DNA of 64,000 nucleotides from Plazaster borealis (lineage: Eukaryota > Echinodermata > Asteroidea > Forcipulatida > Labidiasteridae): NCBI GenBank assembly GCA_021014325.1, contig CM037476.1, positions 18,574,827 to 18,638,826 on the forward strand, given 5' to 3'. The translations under genes and the position numbers were made by a program. This document shows positions 52,905-64,000 of the stretch, in pieces. The notes beneath the pieces are model-generated. The model was not told the origin of the DNA and searched no databases. It saw only the letters and a program-made list of their open reading frames with translations. Within the stretch, counting starts at the first letter, position 1; the number at the start of each line of letters is the position of its first letter.

Positions 52905-55900
52905 ACCGGGTCAAAACATCATCTGTGGAACTCGGCCACAACAGGGCGGTCTCCTGCTGAACTCCAGCCTGTTTCCGGCCACCGAGCCTAGTCGCTGACC
53001 ACTATATAGTGACTTCCGGTTGTCAACCAGCCAGTTGTATTGCAGTTGCTCTCCACTGGATCTCCTTGTTGGCCTCCGAAGGGTGTTGATGCTCTTGCGC
53101 AAAGCATCTTGACACCTAAAACCCTGCGCAAGCTTTCCTCATCCTAATGACAAGTTTTTTTAAGAGATAACCGCCGGGCAGTGTGTAATCCCTCCGGGCA
53201 TGCTGTCCACCGCGGAGCTGGAGAAGAGACTGCCTCTCGACCTAGATGCGTGCTTGATGATGAATCCATTACCTTAAACCACTCTCGGAGGGTAGTGTCC
53301 GACGGCCTCACGCACCGAAGTCATAGATTCAGTCTACGTAAGAAATTAATAGTTGCTACTTGGAATATCAGATCATTACTTGACACTACACACCCATGAA
53401 GACGCTCTGCTTTCGTCAGTAAGGAGCTCCATCGCTATAACATCTCCATTGCTGCATTTTCCGAAGTCCACCTGGCCGGTGCTGGTGAAAGAAAGAAAGA
53501 GCATCACACCATTTTCTGGTCCGGTGCTGAACGCCAAGGTCAGGCAGGGGTAGGTTTTGCTATTGAGAATTCCCTTGTCAGAAAGCTCTCTGAGCTACCA
53601 AAAGCATACTCAGACCGATTAATGTCTCTCCGCATCCAATTACATCATGACAATCATCTTTTTATTATCGCAGCCTATGCTCCAACGCTGCCTAGTTCAG
53701 AAGAAGCCAAGGACGAGTTTTAAGAAGCCCTTACTGGTCTCCTTCGCTTTGTCCCTGAAAAGGACAAAATACTTCTCCTTGGAGACTTCAATGCCCGTGT
53801 TGGGTCTAACCACGAAGTATGATCTCCAACCATTGGACATTTTGGTCGTGGCAATTGCAATGCAAATGGCGAACGACTTCTGGCCCTATGCACCGAATTT
53901 CAGCTGGCTATCACCAACACCTTTTTCAACCTACCAAACCACCATTACAACTCTTGGCAGCACCCCAGATCCAAGCAGTGGCATCTACTGGATTATGTCA
54001 TCACTAGAAGGGTACATCTCTCTGATGTCTGCATCACCCGTGCAATGCGTGGTGCTGATTTCTCAACAGATCACATACTCATTCGCTCGAAAATCAAACT
54101 TCATCTTCGCACTCATCAACCTAGAATTGCCCCTAGGCCAAAGCCCGGTCTAGATGTTGGGAAGCTTCACTCTTCTGAAGTTCTCTCTGAGCTCAATTCT
54201 GCCATCAGTGATTCCCTGACAAAACTTCCCCTTCATCACCAGTCTGTAGACTCTCACTGGAATCAACTCGCCGATGCCATTTTTGAGCCAGCTCAGAAAA
54301 TCCTTGGCACCCGCAAAAGGAAAAACAGAGATTGGTTCAACGAGAATGATACAAACATTGAAGCCTTGCTAGCATCTAAACGAGCTGCGCTCCTGGCCTA
54401 TAGAGCTAGTGGTTCCATTGCTGACCGTGTGAGCCATAACAGAGTCAGTGCAGTTGCCCAAAAAGAGCTGCGCCAAATGCATGGCAACTGGTGGAATAAA
54501 ATTGCTGAGGACATCCAGGCCTGTGTCGACAGGGGTGACCAAGGTGGCCTCTTCCAATCCCTCAAAGGAGTCTTTGGTCCAACCAGCTCAGCTGCAGCCC
54601 CCTTGTTAAGTGCAGATGGATCAACGCTCTTCAGTGATCGCCTGTCAATTCTTCAACATTGGAAAGAACATGTCTACAGTCTTCTGAACAATTCCCAGCC
54701 AGTCAAGCTGAATCTTATCGACACCATTTAGCAGAGACCAGTCCATCAGGAGCTAGATGATGCACCAAGCCGTGGTGAAGTTGCGTCTGCAATTGCCCAT
54801 TCTGCTAGTGGCAAAGCTGTAGGTGCTGACGGCATCCCTTTGGAAGTGATCAGAGCTGGCGGTGAGAGATTTACTTGATGCTCTCCTTGAGTTCTTCAGC
54901 CACTGCTGGGTGTCTAACAAGCTCCCACAACAGTTTCGGGATGCAACCATTGTCACGATTTTCAAACGTAAGGGCGACCGCCGCCAATGTGGGAACTACC
55001 GTGGCATCTCGCTCCTGTCCATACCTGGGAAGGTCTTTGGCAAGTTACTACTGCATCGCCTTAAGCCAATAGCTGAAGATATGCTACCAGAATCTCAATG
55101 CGGTTTCAGGCCCGCACGCAGCTGCATCGACATGATATTTACCTTGCGTCAACTCCAAGAGAAAGCCATTGAGCAACAACAACCCCTCCTTATGCTGTTT
55201 GTTGACTTCGCTTAAGCGTTCGACACTGTTGCACGAGAAGGCCTTTGGCGTCTCTTGGACAGATACGGGATTCCAAGTTCATCTCGCTTCTACGCCAGTT
55301 TCATGATGGCATGTGGGGAGGTATCGGAAGCATTTCCAGTAGCACATGGTGTAAAACAGGGTTATCCTCTAGCTCCCACACTTTTCACAGTTTTCCTGTC
55401 AGCAGTTCCTGAACCCACCAACCAACATCTTGCAGAAGGTGTCTACATCCGCACCAGGGTAGGCAAAGTCTTCAACCTGGCGCGTCTCAAAGCCAAAACC
55501 AAAGTCCGCACCCTCATTGTCCGGGAGCTGCTGTACGCGGACGACACAGCTTTTGTTGTCCATAATCACAACGACTTGCAGAAGATCTTTGATATCTTCA
55601 ATCGTGTTGCCAGTGACCTGGGGCTTTCCATCAATGCTAAGAAGTCTCATGTAGTTTTCACTCCTTCTTCATCACTTGAGAACATACCCCCCGTTTTGAC
55701 CAACGACACCCCTATGGGATTTGGTTGACACTTTTGTCTACCTTGGGAGTTCCATAGCGGCTGACGGCAGCATCGACTCAGAGATCAATGCCCAAATTAG
55801 GGCGGCTTGTGCGGCTTTTTCGCGTCTCCGTCTCTGGTCACAAAGAAGCATCCGTCGCGCCACGAAATGTAAGGTCTACCGTGCTGTGGTTTTTGCTAAT

Positions 55901-56360
55901 CTCCTCTATGCAATGAGACCTGTACTTTGTATCAGCATCACATCAAAAAGCTGAACCAAGTACAACTATACGACACCTCCGTCACATCCTGGGCATCCGC
56001 TGGCAGGACAAGATCTCAAACACCAAGGTTCTTCAGTTGGATGGCATGCTAAGTGTCACCAAGTTGATTGAGGAACGACAGCTCAGATGGATTGGCCATG
56101 TTGCCAGGATGGAGGAACCACGACTACCGAAAGCTGTATTCTACTCGGAGCTACAATTGGGTACGAGACCTCGTGGAAGACCCAACCTCCGCTACAAGGA
56201 CACCCTGAAACGAACTCTCAAAGCGTGCAGCATCAACACCGCTACCTGGGAGGACAAGGCATCAAACCGCTCTCAATGGAAACAAACCATTCAAAGTGGC
56301 ACAGCAGTGGCAGAAGAAATTCGTACTGCTGCATTCAGAGAGTCCCGGTATGTGGGTAAA
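52905..56360 (+). pseudogene. Non-LTR retrotransposon (APE endonuclease + RT), mutated
   Basis: The frame opens with the endonuclease start KKLIVATWNIRSLLD (about 53340), then LLLGDFNARVGSNHEV and LLDYVITRRVHLSDV-type blocks and ADFSTDHILI. RT motifs: KAVGADGIPLEVIRAGG, CGNYRGISLLSIPGKV, LLMLFVDFA-stop-AFDTV, GVKQGYPLAPTLF and ELLYADDTAFVV. The C-terminal RQLRWIGHVARMEEPRLPK block is common in invertebrate LINE ORF2. In-frame stops at 53397, 53721, 53820, 54729 and 55213 and frameshifts near 54858, 55725 and 55945 make it dead. The clade is not certain. It lies inside lectin gene copy 1. Confidence 0.85.
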
Positions 56361-56467
56361 ACACAGCATATAACGGTCCCTCGACTTCTTAGAGTAGGCC
56401 TACACACAGAAATGTGTATTTTGTTAACATTGAATCGGAATCTACTAAAAGTTTGGAAAGCACTTAC

Positions 56468-56555
56468 GTGTGAGATTGAGGCACCAGCAGGATAGCGGGC
56501 AAAACCACACGAGGATTCCAAAGAGAAATATCAACAGGTTTTTCTCCAGCAACAT
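56468..56555 (-). CDS. Lectin copy 1, signal-peptide exon
   Basis: ATG at 56555 opens MLLEKNLLIFLFGILVWFCP and a further nine residues, ending ACA C|GTAAGT (phase 1). This is a textbook secretory signal peptide followed by a donor, the correct phase for the first lectin exon (phase 1) as seen in copy 2 at 62876. The homologous sequence in copy 2 (62990-63060) is recognisable but broken. The gene continues on the far side of the LINE. Confidence 0.65.
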
Positions 56556-58410
56556 TCCCTCGCAGTGAGCCATCATGACAAATTACAAACACTACCGCAG
56601 GTACTTCACAACAATATGAATGATAAGCGACGTGTTCTATATACAAGCTGATAAATTGCTTTGAGTAACGTCAACAAATTAGTGCAGAACACGCACATGC
56701 ACACAATGGTGTACCGTAACTAATAGGACTCAGGTATAATGAGGTTGCTCATAGAGGCAAACACAGCTTCAGTGAAATACCGAACTGTCATCAGTTGTCA
56801 GTGTCAGCGCTAGAGGGGGCAAAGGGAGGCATTTCCCCCTCCCAGTTACCCTCTTTCCCCTCCTCCAATCCCCTTCTAACTCCCATTCCAGTAAATGCAA
56901 TATCATTATGTTCTCATCAAAGTGTAAGTCAACGGATTTTCAGTGGCACAAAATATCATTACCTGGGACAGTTTATCCAGGCTGATTGGTTGACAGGACA
57001 TCACGTGGTCATGTTTATATGCGCGATACAAACACAGTAAGAGTGAGATATACAATGACCTTAACTTATCGAGTCAAACGAAGACAGAGGTTTGCGCGGA
57101 GCGCGCAAATTCACGGCCGAATTTAAGTTGGTAGGTCACTTGGCTCGCGCAAGATTCAAAATTGCATGCGATAGCTTGAAAATTCAGCAAGCAAGTTCGA
57201 AACTTCAGCAAGCAAATTCGAAACTTGCGCAAGGAGCTACTCAGCGCTCAACACATAGAGAAAATTCAACGCAGAGTCGGGTTGAGCTAATAGGCTAATG
57301 TTGTCAGATTTGTTCTCAACTTTTACAGGGCTTTTGGACGCTCTAAGCGCAAAGATAATTATGAATGGGAATCAAAGTGTGTTGAACTCTTGGTTTTAAA
57401 TAAGGTGAAATCTTGCTCTCGATCATTTTACTTCGACTTTGTCTCGGTAATATTTATCAAGAACCAGGCCTCATCGTGTTTATACATAACTAGATTAAAA
57501 CCTCTTTACGCAGCCACTTTAATACCCTTATTAACAATGACGTCACGAGGAGCTTTGCAATGCGAAATCCAATTTTGCTTTTATTGTCTGGCTTTTAAAT
57601 TATTCCGAACTTTGCAATTTCCATGCAAGCATGGACTAACGACACTGGAAAAGAATCGTATGAAACATCCTAGATGAAGTATAACCTGTTTGATTATACG
57701 CCACAGAAGAACACCAAGTAATGACACACGGTTGTCGATGGTTGATACGTTTATTTTCTCACTGCTGCTTGAGGCTCTCAATGCCTACTCTCTGACTTTC
57801 ACTCAGGGTATTTATTGTAAAACACAAGACTACTTGTTGTAGTATGTATAACCGTGTTATGAATTGTTTTACACCTCATCAAGAATACATTTGAATAGTT
57901 ACACAATACAAGAATATGTTTGGATGGTTTTAAGAAAAAGGGTTGCACTAAACAAAATGTAGGAATAAGTTGCCCCATATTTGGGCATGCTTGACCACCC
58001 GTTGCTCCCTGCCATTACAGTGGAATGTGTAAGGTGTAAGGAATGGAATCCCAAGACCCACACACACTTGGCACCATTGTCATGAGTAAGAAAAATGAGA
58101 CTACTATATTACTGAAAGCATGGAGGTCTACTTACAATAAAACAGGACAATCTCAGGTATTAATATTTGTATTCTAAATGTAAGCTTTCCGATGGGTGAT
58201 AGTATTGTGCTTGCGTGTGGATTTGTTTTATGTATTTCATTGGTCAATTTACAGAACAATTGAACCATGTTAAATTTAAAAACATAACAACATAATGTGT
58301 TGTCTTATAAGAAATAAAAGATTCAGTCTTAGGCAATGTATGTTTTGTGAGTGAGATTTTTCTGTACGCTCATATATACGTGCTTATTTCGACTCAGCGA
58401 CAGTCTGGTC
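56556..58410. other. Intergenic upstream of lectin copy 1
   Basis: No gene. Direct 20-bp repeats 'cagcaagcaagttcgaaact'/'cagcaagcaaattcgaaact' occur at 57186-57228. Small ORFs lack motifs. Confidence 0.45.
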
Positions 58411-59969
58411 CCTCATTTGGGAATGACATTTCAGTACTATCACAGTCCATGTGAACGCAAGTAACTCGACATGAGTGCTGCAGTTTGATAACAATACTTT
58501 TCTTAAAGATGTAGTTTTCTCAACGATGTTTATGTAAGAAGATGTAAGATTACTCTGTGTTGAGAGCAGAACAAATTTCTGGCCCACAACAATTGGCGCC
58601 ATTTTAACAATATGGAGACCACTCCGGTCAGGGTCCAAGTTCCAACCCAAAAACCTTTACCCTTACACTGACACTAAGTCAACAATACACTAGCAAAATA
58701 TACAAATATCACTGACGCTTAACACTAACACTTAAACTAACACCAACACTAAACCCATACCCTTACCCAACCTTTTCGTAAATGTAGTACTCAAACGCGA
58801 TTAAGGCACGTGACACAATGTTTACTTGGAAATAGTATGCACATTTTCTAAATATTTTTTATATGAATGAAGACAAAAATGTTAGAATACAAGTGCATCA
58901 CAAAACTAAATTTGACCTTGAAGCCTCTGTTAATTGGAATAAACACAATGAAACTATTCAAATTTGAAGTATCACGAGTTTCTTAAAATACACAACACCT
59001 GTATATCAAGATATGGGAGTTTATTTAGTGGGATGCACCCCTGAATGACGGGGGTACGTTTTCACTGTTGACCTCAATGCTGGCCAAAGATTTATAGAGC
59101 TCCGAAGGCGCAAGAAGATGGGGAACTGGAGCTCTATTTATTGTCAGAACGTGAAATACGCATGGGTGCCATTTCAGCAAGCAAAGGTTTCGTTATATTG
59201 ATAGCAATGGTCATTGTCTGCACTGATCTAATTTTGCAATAAAAGAGTTGCTTGCTAAAATGGCGTCCGATGAACATTTCATATTTCAGCATGAGTTCCC
59301 CATTTTGCGCATTCGGCGCTCTATACTCTTTGATGCTGTCAGCTAGCCAAGGAGTCTAAAATTTCAAACACTGACATGTTGCTTCTATATAAGGCGGCCC
59401 AAGATGACAGCCCAGTACAAATTTGACGGGACCCGAGTTGGTGTTTAACTCACTATATGCTAACTTGTGGATTGGAAACATAAGTTGTATTCTAAAGAAA
59501 TTGCCTACAAATCTTTGTTTAGTTCCTTTCTTTCTGCAAAAGTCTTCTCGCTTCCCAGCATCGCAGTTTGTGTACACATTATGTACGCAATAATAGTGTA
59601 CATACCACTGATGAATAACGAGATATTGAACATGATTAATCATGGAATATCACATTACGGATGCATTACAATCACCCAAAGAAATGTTTTTTTTTTCTGT
59701 AACCTTGACCAATGTTTGTTTAAAGACTAAATTAAAATGAATTTAAAAGACCACCCAAAATGCGTCTCTGAAGTGTTGTTATTGTAACTTATGTGTTTGC
59801 CGTTCACCTGTCACTTGCAAAATAATCTGTAGATAGATGAAACTTTTGATTTTGTTTTTTAAAGTTGGCAGCAGGTTTAGTGATGATAACAGGAGTGTCA
59901 CAAAATTTGTACTCATTTAAAATAAATCGACGAATTCATCAATCGATAGTTTGAACTAACAATTCAATA

Positions 59970-60253
59970 CTATTTTAACCATGAACGGACCACCACGTAC
60001 ACCATGCAGCCTGGCTGAATATTTGTCTCCAAGTCTCCAGCCTTTACGTCGTAGAGCCTGCACTGACCAGAAGTCTTGACGTAGTCGAAAGACAAACACT
60101 CATTATTAATCTTTAAACACATCTGGAAACAGCGCGTGAGTGACTTCGTGTGAAGGACCGACAGAGGGTGAGGGTCGACAATACATTTCCCTTTGAATAG
60201 CAATGAGGACGTCATGCCAGCGATGGCGATTGGCGTGTCCATAGTCATTGTAG
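59970..60253 (-). CDS. Lectin copy 2, last exon: PAN/apple-like domain
   Basis: Same length (284 nt) and phase as 50143-50426. It reads KGKCIVDPHPLSVLHTKSLT, RCFQMCLKINNECLSFDYV and SGQCRLYDVKAGD. Cysteines are conserved between copies, and differences are scattered substitutions with no frame damage. Confidence 0.75.
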
Positions 60254-60498
60254 CTGTAGACAAACGGACAATGATCGAGAGAAGACAAAGCACGGACAAT
60301 TTAAAACAAATACACAGAGACGTTTATGGTTCATTCTGAGATTGTTTTCTTTACATATCTTCAACATTGTTTTGTTTTGTCAGAGTAAGTGAGCCACTTG
60401 TATTTATTATAGTCGTAACTGAAGTAAAATAACTTCCTTCTTCAAAATGAGTGGTACACAAAAATAATACAAATACCTTCATATAAATAATTCCTTAC

Positions 60499-60750
60499 TT
60501 GTTGGAAAACAGTCTTCCTTGGGTTGCTCTTCAACCATCACTTCACACAGTGTTAGCCATTTAGATTGCCAACTAGGAACCGCGTTGTCCACACTGACGT
60601 ACCGGGCAATCACGGGCGGGTTACAAGAAATTGGTATGTGTGCCCCAAGGATCGATGCTTGGTCTGATGTCACTGTTAACCCACACGCGGCATTATTGAA
60701 AAGGTCAGTCTCTAGGCCCGCTCTCACGATAGCGCCAGACAAACGCGCAC
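60499..60750 (-). CDS. Lectin copy 2, F-type lectin C-terminal exon
   Basis: 252 nt, phase 1-1, acceptor 'tttacactgacag', donor 'acaa|gtaagg'. It encodes RLSGAIVRAGLETDLFNNAA, CGLTVTSDQASILGAHIPIS and ARYVSVDNAVPSWQSKWLTL then CEVMVEE. The FTP signatures and cysteines match copy 1. Confidence 0.85.
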
Positions 60751-62182
60751 CTGTCAGTGTAAAGAAGATATACTTACTTCAACTCAAAAACAAGAGACAG
60801 AAGATTCTAGAAAGTAAATGAAAAGCTAAATTTTGGTTTATTGTATTGAAACTAACAAATTTGATTCGATTTTTGTTTAAGGATATCAATGTTTACCATT
60901 TAACCCTTTCATAACCATGGTGGTTTTTTGTTTTTTGTTTTTTTTTATTTTGACTTACGGGGACGGTGACGGGGACGGGGGGGGGGGGTCGTGGCATATA
61001 GTCCCATCTCCGTATTTTCCAAAGTTCCCGGGCAATTTTTTATGAGACTTGCAACCAATGTTCATTTCACCAAGTTCTACATGATAACGTAAACATAAAT
61101 CCAAATAGCACTAAAGGCCGTTTTTTGTAGTGTTTCGTCCATTTTTGATGAAAAACTCTCGTTTTCCTATTAAGCCTATTTCCCTTTTTTTTCTTCTTTA
61201 AAAATGCTATTCAATACATAGTCAATAACGTGACATTGAATTATATAAGATCTACTTGGGTTACCGTTATGGGTGCTGTAATCAATGTTTTAATATTTGT
61301 TTTCCACCTAAAAATTTATATTCCCGCCAACTATGGGCCCGTGAAAATTCAAGGTGGCCGCCGGAAATGTAGCGCTCATTTTGAATTCCCGCAATGCAGT
61401 TACCACTATCACAACAAAAACAAGTAGACATTTTGGTTGAAAAAGACGCAATACAAAAACCTCAAAACGGTAAAATTGTTAAACCCAATAAAGATCTTAA
61501 TTAAGAAAACGGTTGCCATGGTATTGGCTAACCCCCTATGAACCATTTTTATTTACAAAATATGGTTTTAGATAAGGGTTAGGGAAAATCTGACAATTTG
61601 GCGGTAATCGGATGCAGCGTTAAAAGAATACATCTAAACAACTGGGGTGTTTAAATTGACACCATGGGTGTTGCCACATAATAAATACCATAAAATAATC
61701 AACATTTAGTTTAAAAACACACTAATTTCTGCAAAAATGTTAGCAACCCAATTGTACACCCCCCCCGGTCCTGGTAGCTTGGTATTTATTAACAACGTTT
61801 TATTTACAATATCTAACCATACATTATGTTAGGAAAAGTCAGCGTTAAAAAGTAAAGGGGAAAAATATTGTGGGGCACATTAATTGTTCCCCCGTTCTGA
61901 TAGGGTACTGTAGTAACGGGTCGGTGTTTATTCATGATGTTGTGGCAACGAAGTCCCCTGCCGATATCACAAACAGCGCCCCCAAACATTCAACCAGTAC
62001 ACTGGTTTGTCACCAGCCCGAACATCTGACGTCACACTTCGAGGCTCGTGAATAACGCCAGATAGCGGCCTTGAGCAACTGGCAGGATCCTGGTAGTTGC
62101 TACCATTAGATTGTGTATGAACAACATTACATGCAAACCTGCGCACCTTGTCCAATGAAATCATCGGACATGTAAAACCAGT

Positions 62183-62211
62183 CACTTTCCACCATGGATG
62201 CAAGTCGTTCC
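62183..62211 (-). pseudogene. Lectin copy 2, middle exon, truncated by deletion
   Basis: The acceptor 'cctgttctag' is followed by GG AAC GAC and HPWWKV, which is in phase with the exon at 62742-62876. After about 29 nt, homology jumps to text corresponding to 52180 of copy 1. The rest of the exon and its donor are missing. Confidence 0.75.
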
Positions 62212-62741
62212 CTAGAACAGGAATACATGAGTGTTGTGCAAGTTACAGAGACTTTTCAAATTGTGTACAATGATTTATGTGTCGCGAAAGAAAGAAAAAA
62301 CGACTGTATATTTTAACTAATATTACTGTGGTTAACTCCCTTTCCTCCCACATATATTTAAACAAAAAGTTCGGAAGTTTGTGGAGATTTTTCCAAAAAG
62401 ATCCATGTCTTGAAGGAGTACCGTGGGTTTGGGAGTAGGTGTGGTGCGGGGACCAATAACAAGAGATGCATTACACAAACCAACATGATTTCTATATTCA
62501 AGCTATATTTAGACCGTGCCAGTCTTGAGCGGATTCAAACATTGGGTGGCGGGGGACCACTTTGGTCCCACGAACATTTCTTTAACGCGTAAAGGAAACA
62601 AACTCGCGGAAATTAACGGGTCCCGATGTTCGAACACGCACGAGACTTGCAAAGTATATCGTGACCAAGCTCATAGTCTAATCATCGACGCATTCTTGGA
62701 TGCTGAAAACGCGCTGGCAAATTCTTTCAGGACAGACTTAC

Positions 62742-62876
62742 CATCGGAGTGAGTGCAACTGAAATTACCCACACTTGTTCTTAGATCACCATCTATTGCT
62801 AGATCTGCAGACAGTCTAACTCCATAATGTTGAAGAGTCGAGACCTGGGTGGCTTGCATTCCGCAAAGATTCAGAA
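62742..62876 (-). CDS. Lectin copy 2, F-type lectin N-terminal exon
   Basis: 135 nt, phase 1-1, acceptor 'gtgtcatctttcag', donor 'ccgatg|gtaagt'. It encodes NLCGMQATQVSTLQHYGV, then ADLAIDGDLRTSVGNFSC and THSD. 'ATQ.STL', the 'AIDG' stretch and 'CTH' are typical of the first half of an FTP domain. It is the only copy of this exon in the window. Confidence 0.75.
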
Positions 62877-62984
62877 CTGAAAGATGACACATCAACAGAA
62901 AATATTTAAAAGCCAAGGATATATTCACTTATCGGTGATGTGTTACCGTTTCGATTGTTCAAGACTTAATGCAATTATGTAAAA

Positions 62985-63070
62985 CACTCACATGAGAAAT
63001 CAATGCACCATCAGAATATTGGGCAAACCAACACGAGGATTCCAGTGCAGAGCTAATGTGCTTCACAAAG
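62985..63070 (-). pseudogene. Lectin copy 2, signal-peptide exon remnant
   Basis: The stretch reading 'tggaatcctcgtg' then 'ggtttgccc' on the minus strand aligns with the copy 1 signal exon (56468-56555). In the ancestral frame it reads GILVLVCPIF followed by TGA where copy 1 has Cys, and there is no matching ATG. A donor-like T|GTGAGT remains. Confidence 0.55.
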
Positions 63071-64000
63071 CACAGATACCAGCCCGAAATAATTTTACCT
63101 GTGAAAACGAAATTACTGCTGACAGATACGTGTCTACAGGCCAAAATAAGTGTACACTCCGAATGGGCTATTGAATCACTTGACCAAGTTAGGTAGGAAA
63201 AGGAGAAGTATTTTTTTAACTTTCGTTAAATGACCATGAGCTTTGTCAAATTTTAAAAACATCCTTAGATGAATGCCATTTAATGTAAATGAAAACAGTT
63301 TTTTTTTTTTTTTTTTTTAATGACCGCTGGCCAAAATCTTTGCTCAGGGCAATGAAATGGCCCGCGAGAGCGGGGGTGTTATGGGTGCTGCAGCACCCCC
63401 ATCTTGTTGGATGTGTAATAAGTAAATTAATTTAGATAAAAACTATTTTTAGAAGAAACTCAAACTAAACACATAGGGGGCCTATTAAAATAAAATAAAA
63501 ACCCATAATGCTGCGTATAGAAAATATTTGAAAATGTTAATAAAAAACCTTATTACATGAAATGGCTTTTACAATGCAGATTAAAAAAGCGAAAACTCCT
63601 TGAGCGAAGAACCCACTGCGCGCGCCATACAGCACAGTAGGGAAATAAAAACAAACAACTCGAAATTATACGAATATTTCAGAAATAAAGCAACCTCCAA
63701 ACCATTGGAGAGTTTTGAGTGGCTGGCGGTCTGACGCGCTCCGATCCAGCACGCGGCACTTGTGCTAGTTTAGCTGCGTCCTGACGTAATCGAGATGATC
63801 TTGCGTGTGCAGTGTGTTCTGTGGTCCAAATTTCCCTTTTAAAATGTAGTTTACTAGTCTTTATAAGATAATATGGCGTTAGTGTAAAAACAAATACTTT
63901 TACATTGTAAATGAAAAAACAAATAGTTTTAAAAACATGCAAGGAAGGGGAGAGGCAGTGTCAAACTATGAAATGTAGCTGAATGAAAGCTGACACGTCA
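63071..64000. other. Intergenic, poly-T patch
   Basis: A 20-bp T-run is at 63300-63318. No gene recognised. The small minus ORF at 63679-63942 lacks motifs. Confidence 0.45.

Larger units (their letters stand above)
58415..62290. repeat. Segmental duplication, lectin copy 2
   Basis: Matches 47270-52515 as described there. It has extra sequence at 58998-59027, about 59225-59340 and 61314-61480, and lacks the solo LTR. Homology fades after 'atttatgtgtcgcgaaa' (62275). Confidence 0.85.

Noticed and set aside
57092..57298. 68-aa ORF with internal QQASSKLQQANSKL repeat
   Set aside because: Arises from a short 20-bp direct repeat; no supporting gene structure.
57660..58400. Possible LTR or promoter region
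   Set aside because: No paired termini, target duplication or partner sequence could be found by eye.

Overview
This window is animal nuclear DNA: interrupted genes with GT..AG introns, dense short inverted-repeat elements, tRNA-derived SINEs and non-LTR retrotransposon remains. The repeat style, together with intronless F-box/WD40 genes, an Ig-type immune receptor and F-type lectin genes, suggests a marine invertebrate deuterostome, most likely an echinoderm. That placement is inference. No bacterial features, CRISPR array or functional tRNA gene were seen.

Region 1 (1-13.1 kb, + strand) holds the last nine exons of a BLTP1 (KIAA1109/tweek) bridge-like lipid-transfer protein gene. All nine join in frame (1711 nt; 569 codons plus stop after the shared first codon). 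The introns carry a TIR element, SINE pieces and a 1.76-kb mariner-like element. The end of the last exon and its stop codon are re-amplified about eight times as a 115-bp tandem array directly downstream.

Region 2 (13-18.8 kb) is gene-poor and full of fold-back elements.

Region 3 (18.8-35 kb) is a segmental duplication. Each copy has an Ig-domain membrane receptor gene on the minus strand, divergently paired with an intronless F-box/WD40 gene on the plus strand. Copy 1 Ig is complete except for one in-frame stop and has an ITIM-like tail. Copy 2 Ig is frameshifted and truncated. Both F-box genes (490 and 498 aa) are open throughout. Copy 2 has gained three inverted-repeat insertions between its genes, visible because copy 1 preserves the empty sites.

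Region 4 (35-47 kb) is repeats only: a CR1/L2-like LINE inserted in a TIR element, nested MITEs, a LINE RT fragment, a SINE and a 27-bp minisatellite.

Region 5 (47-63 kb) is a second duplication carrying two copies of a minus-strand secreted F-type lectin (fucolectin domain) plus PAN/apple-domain gene. Copy 1 has a good signal-peptide exon but lost its first lectin exon and was hit by a LINE and a probable 1.49-kb solo LTR. Copy 2 keeps the first lectin exon but has a broken signal exon and a deleted middle exon. The two copies have decayed in complementary ways.
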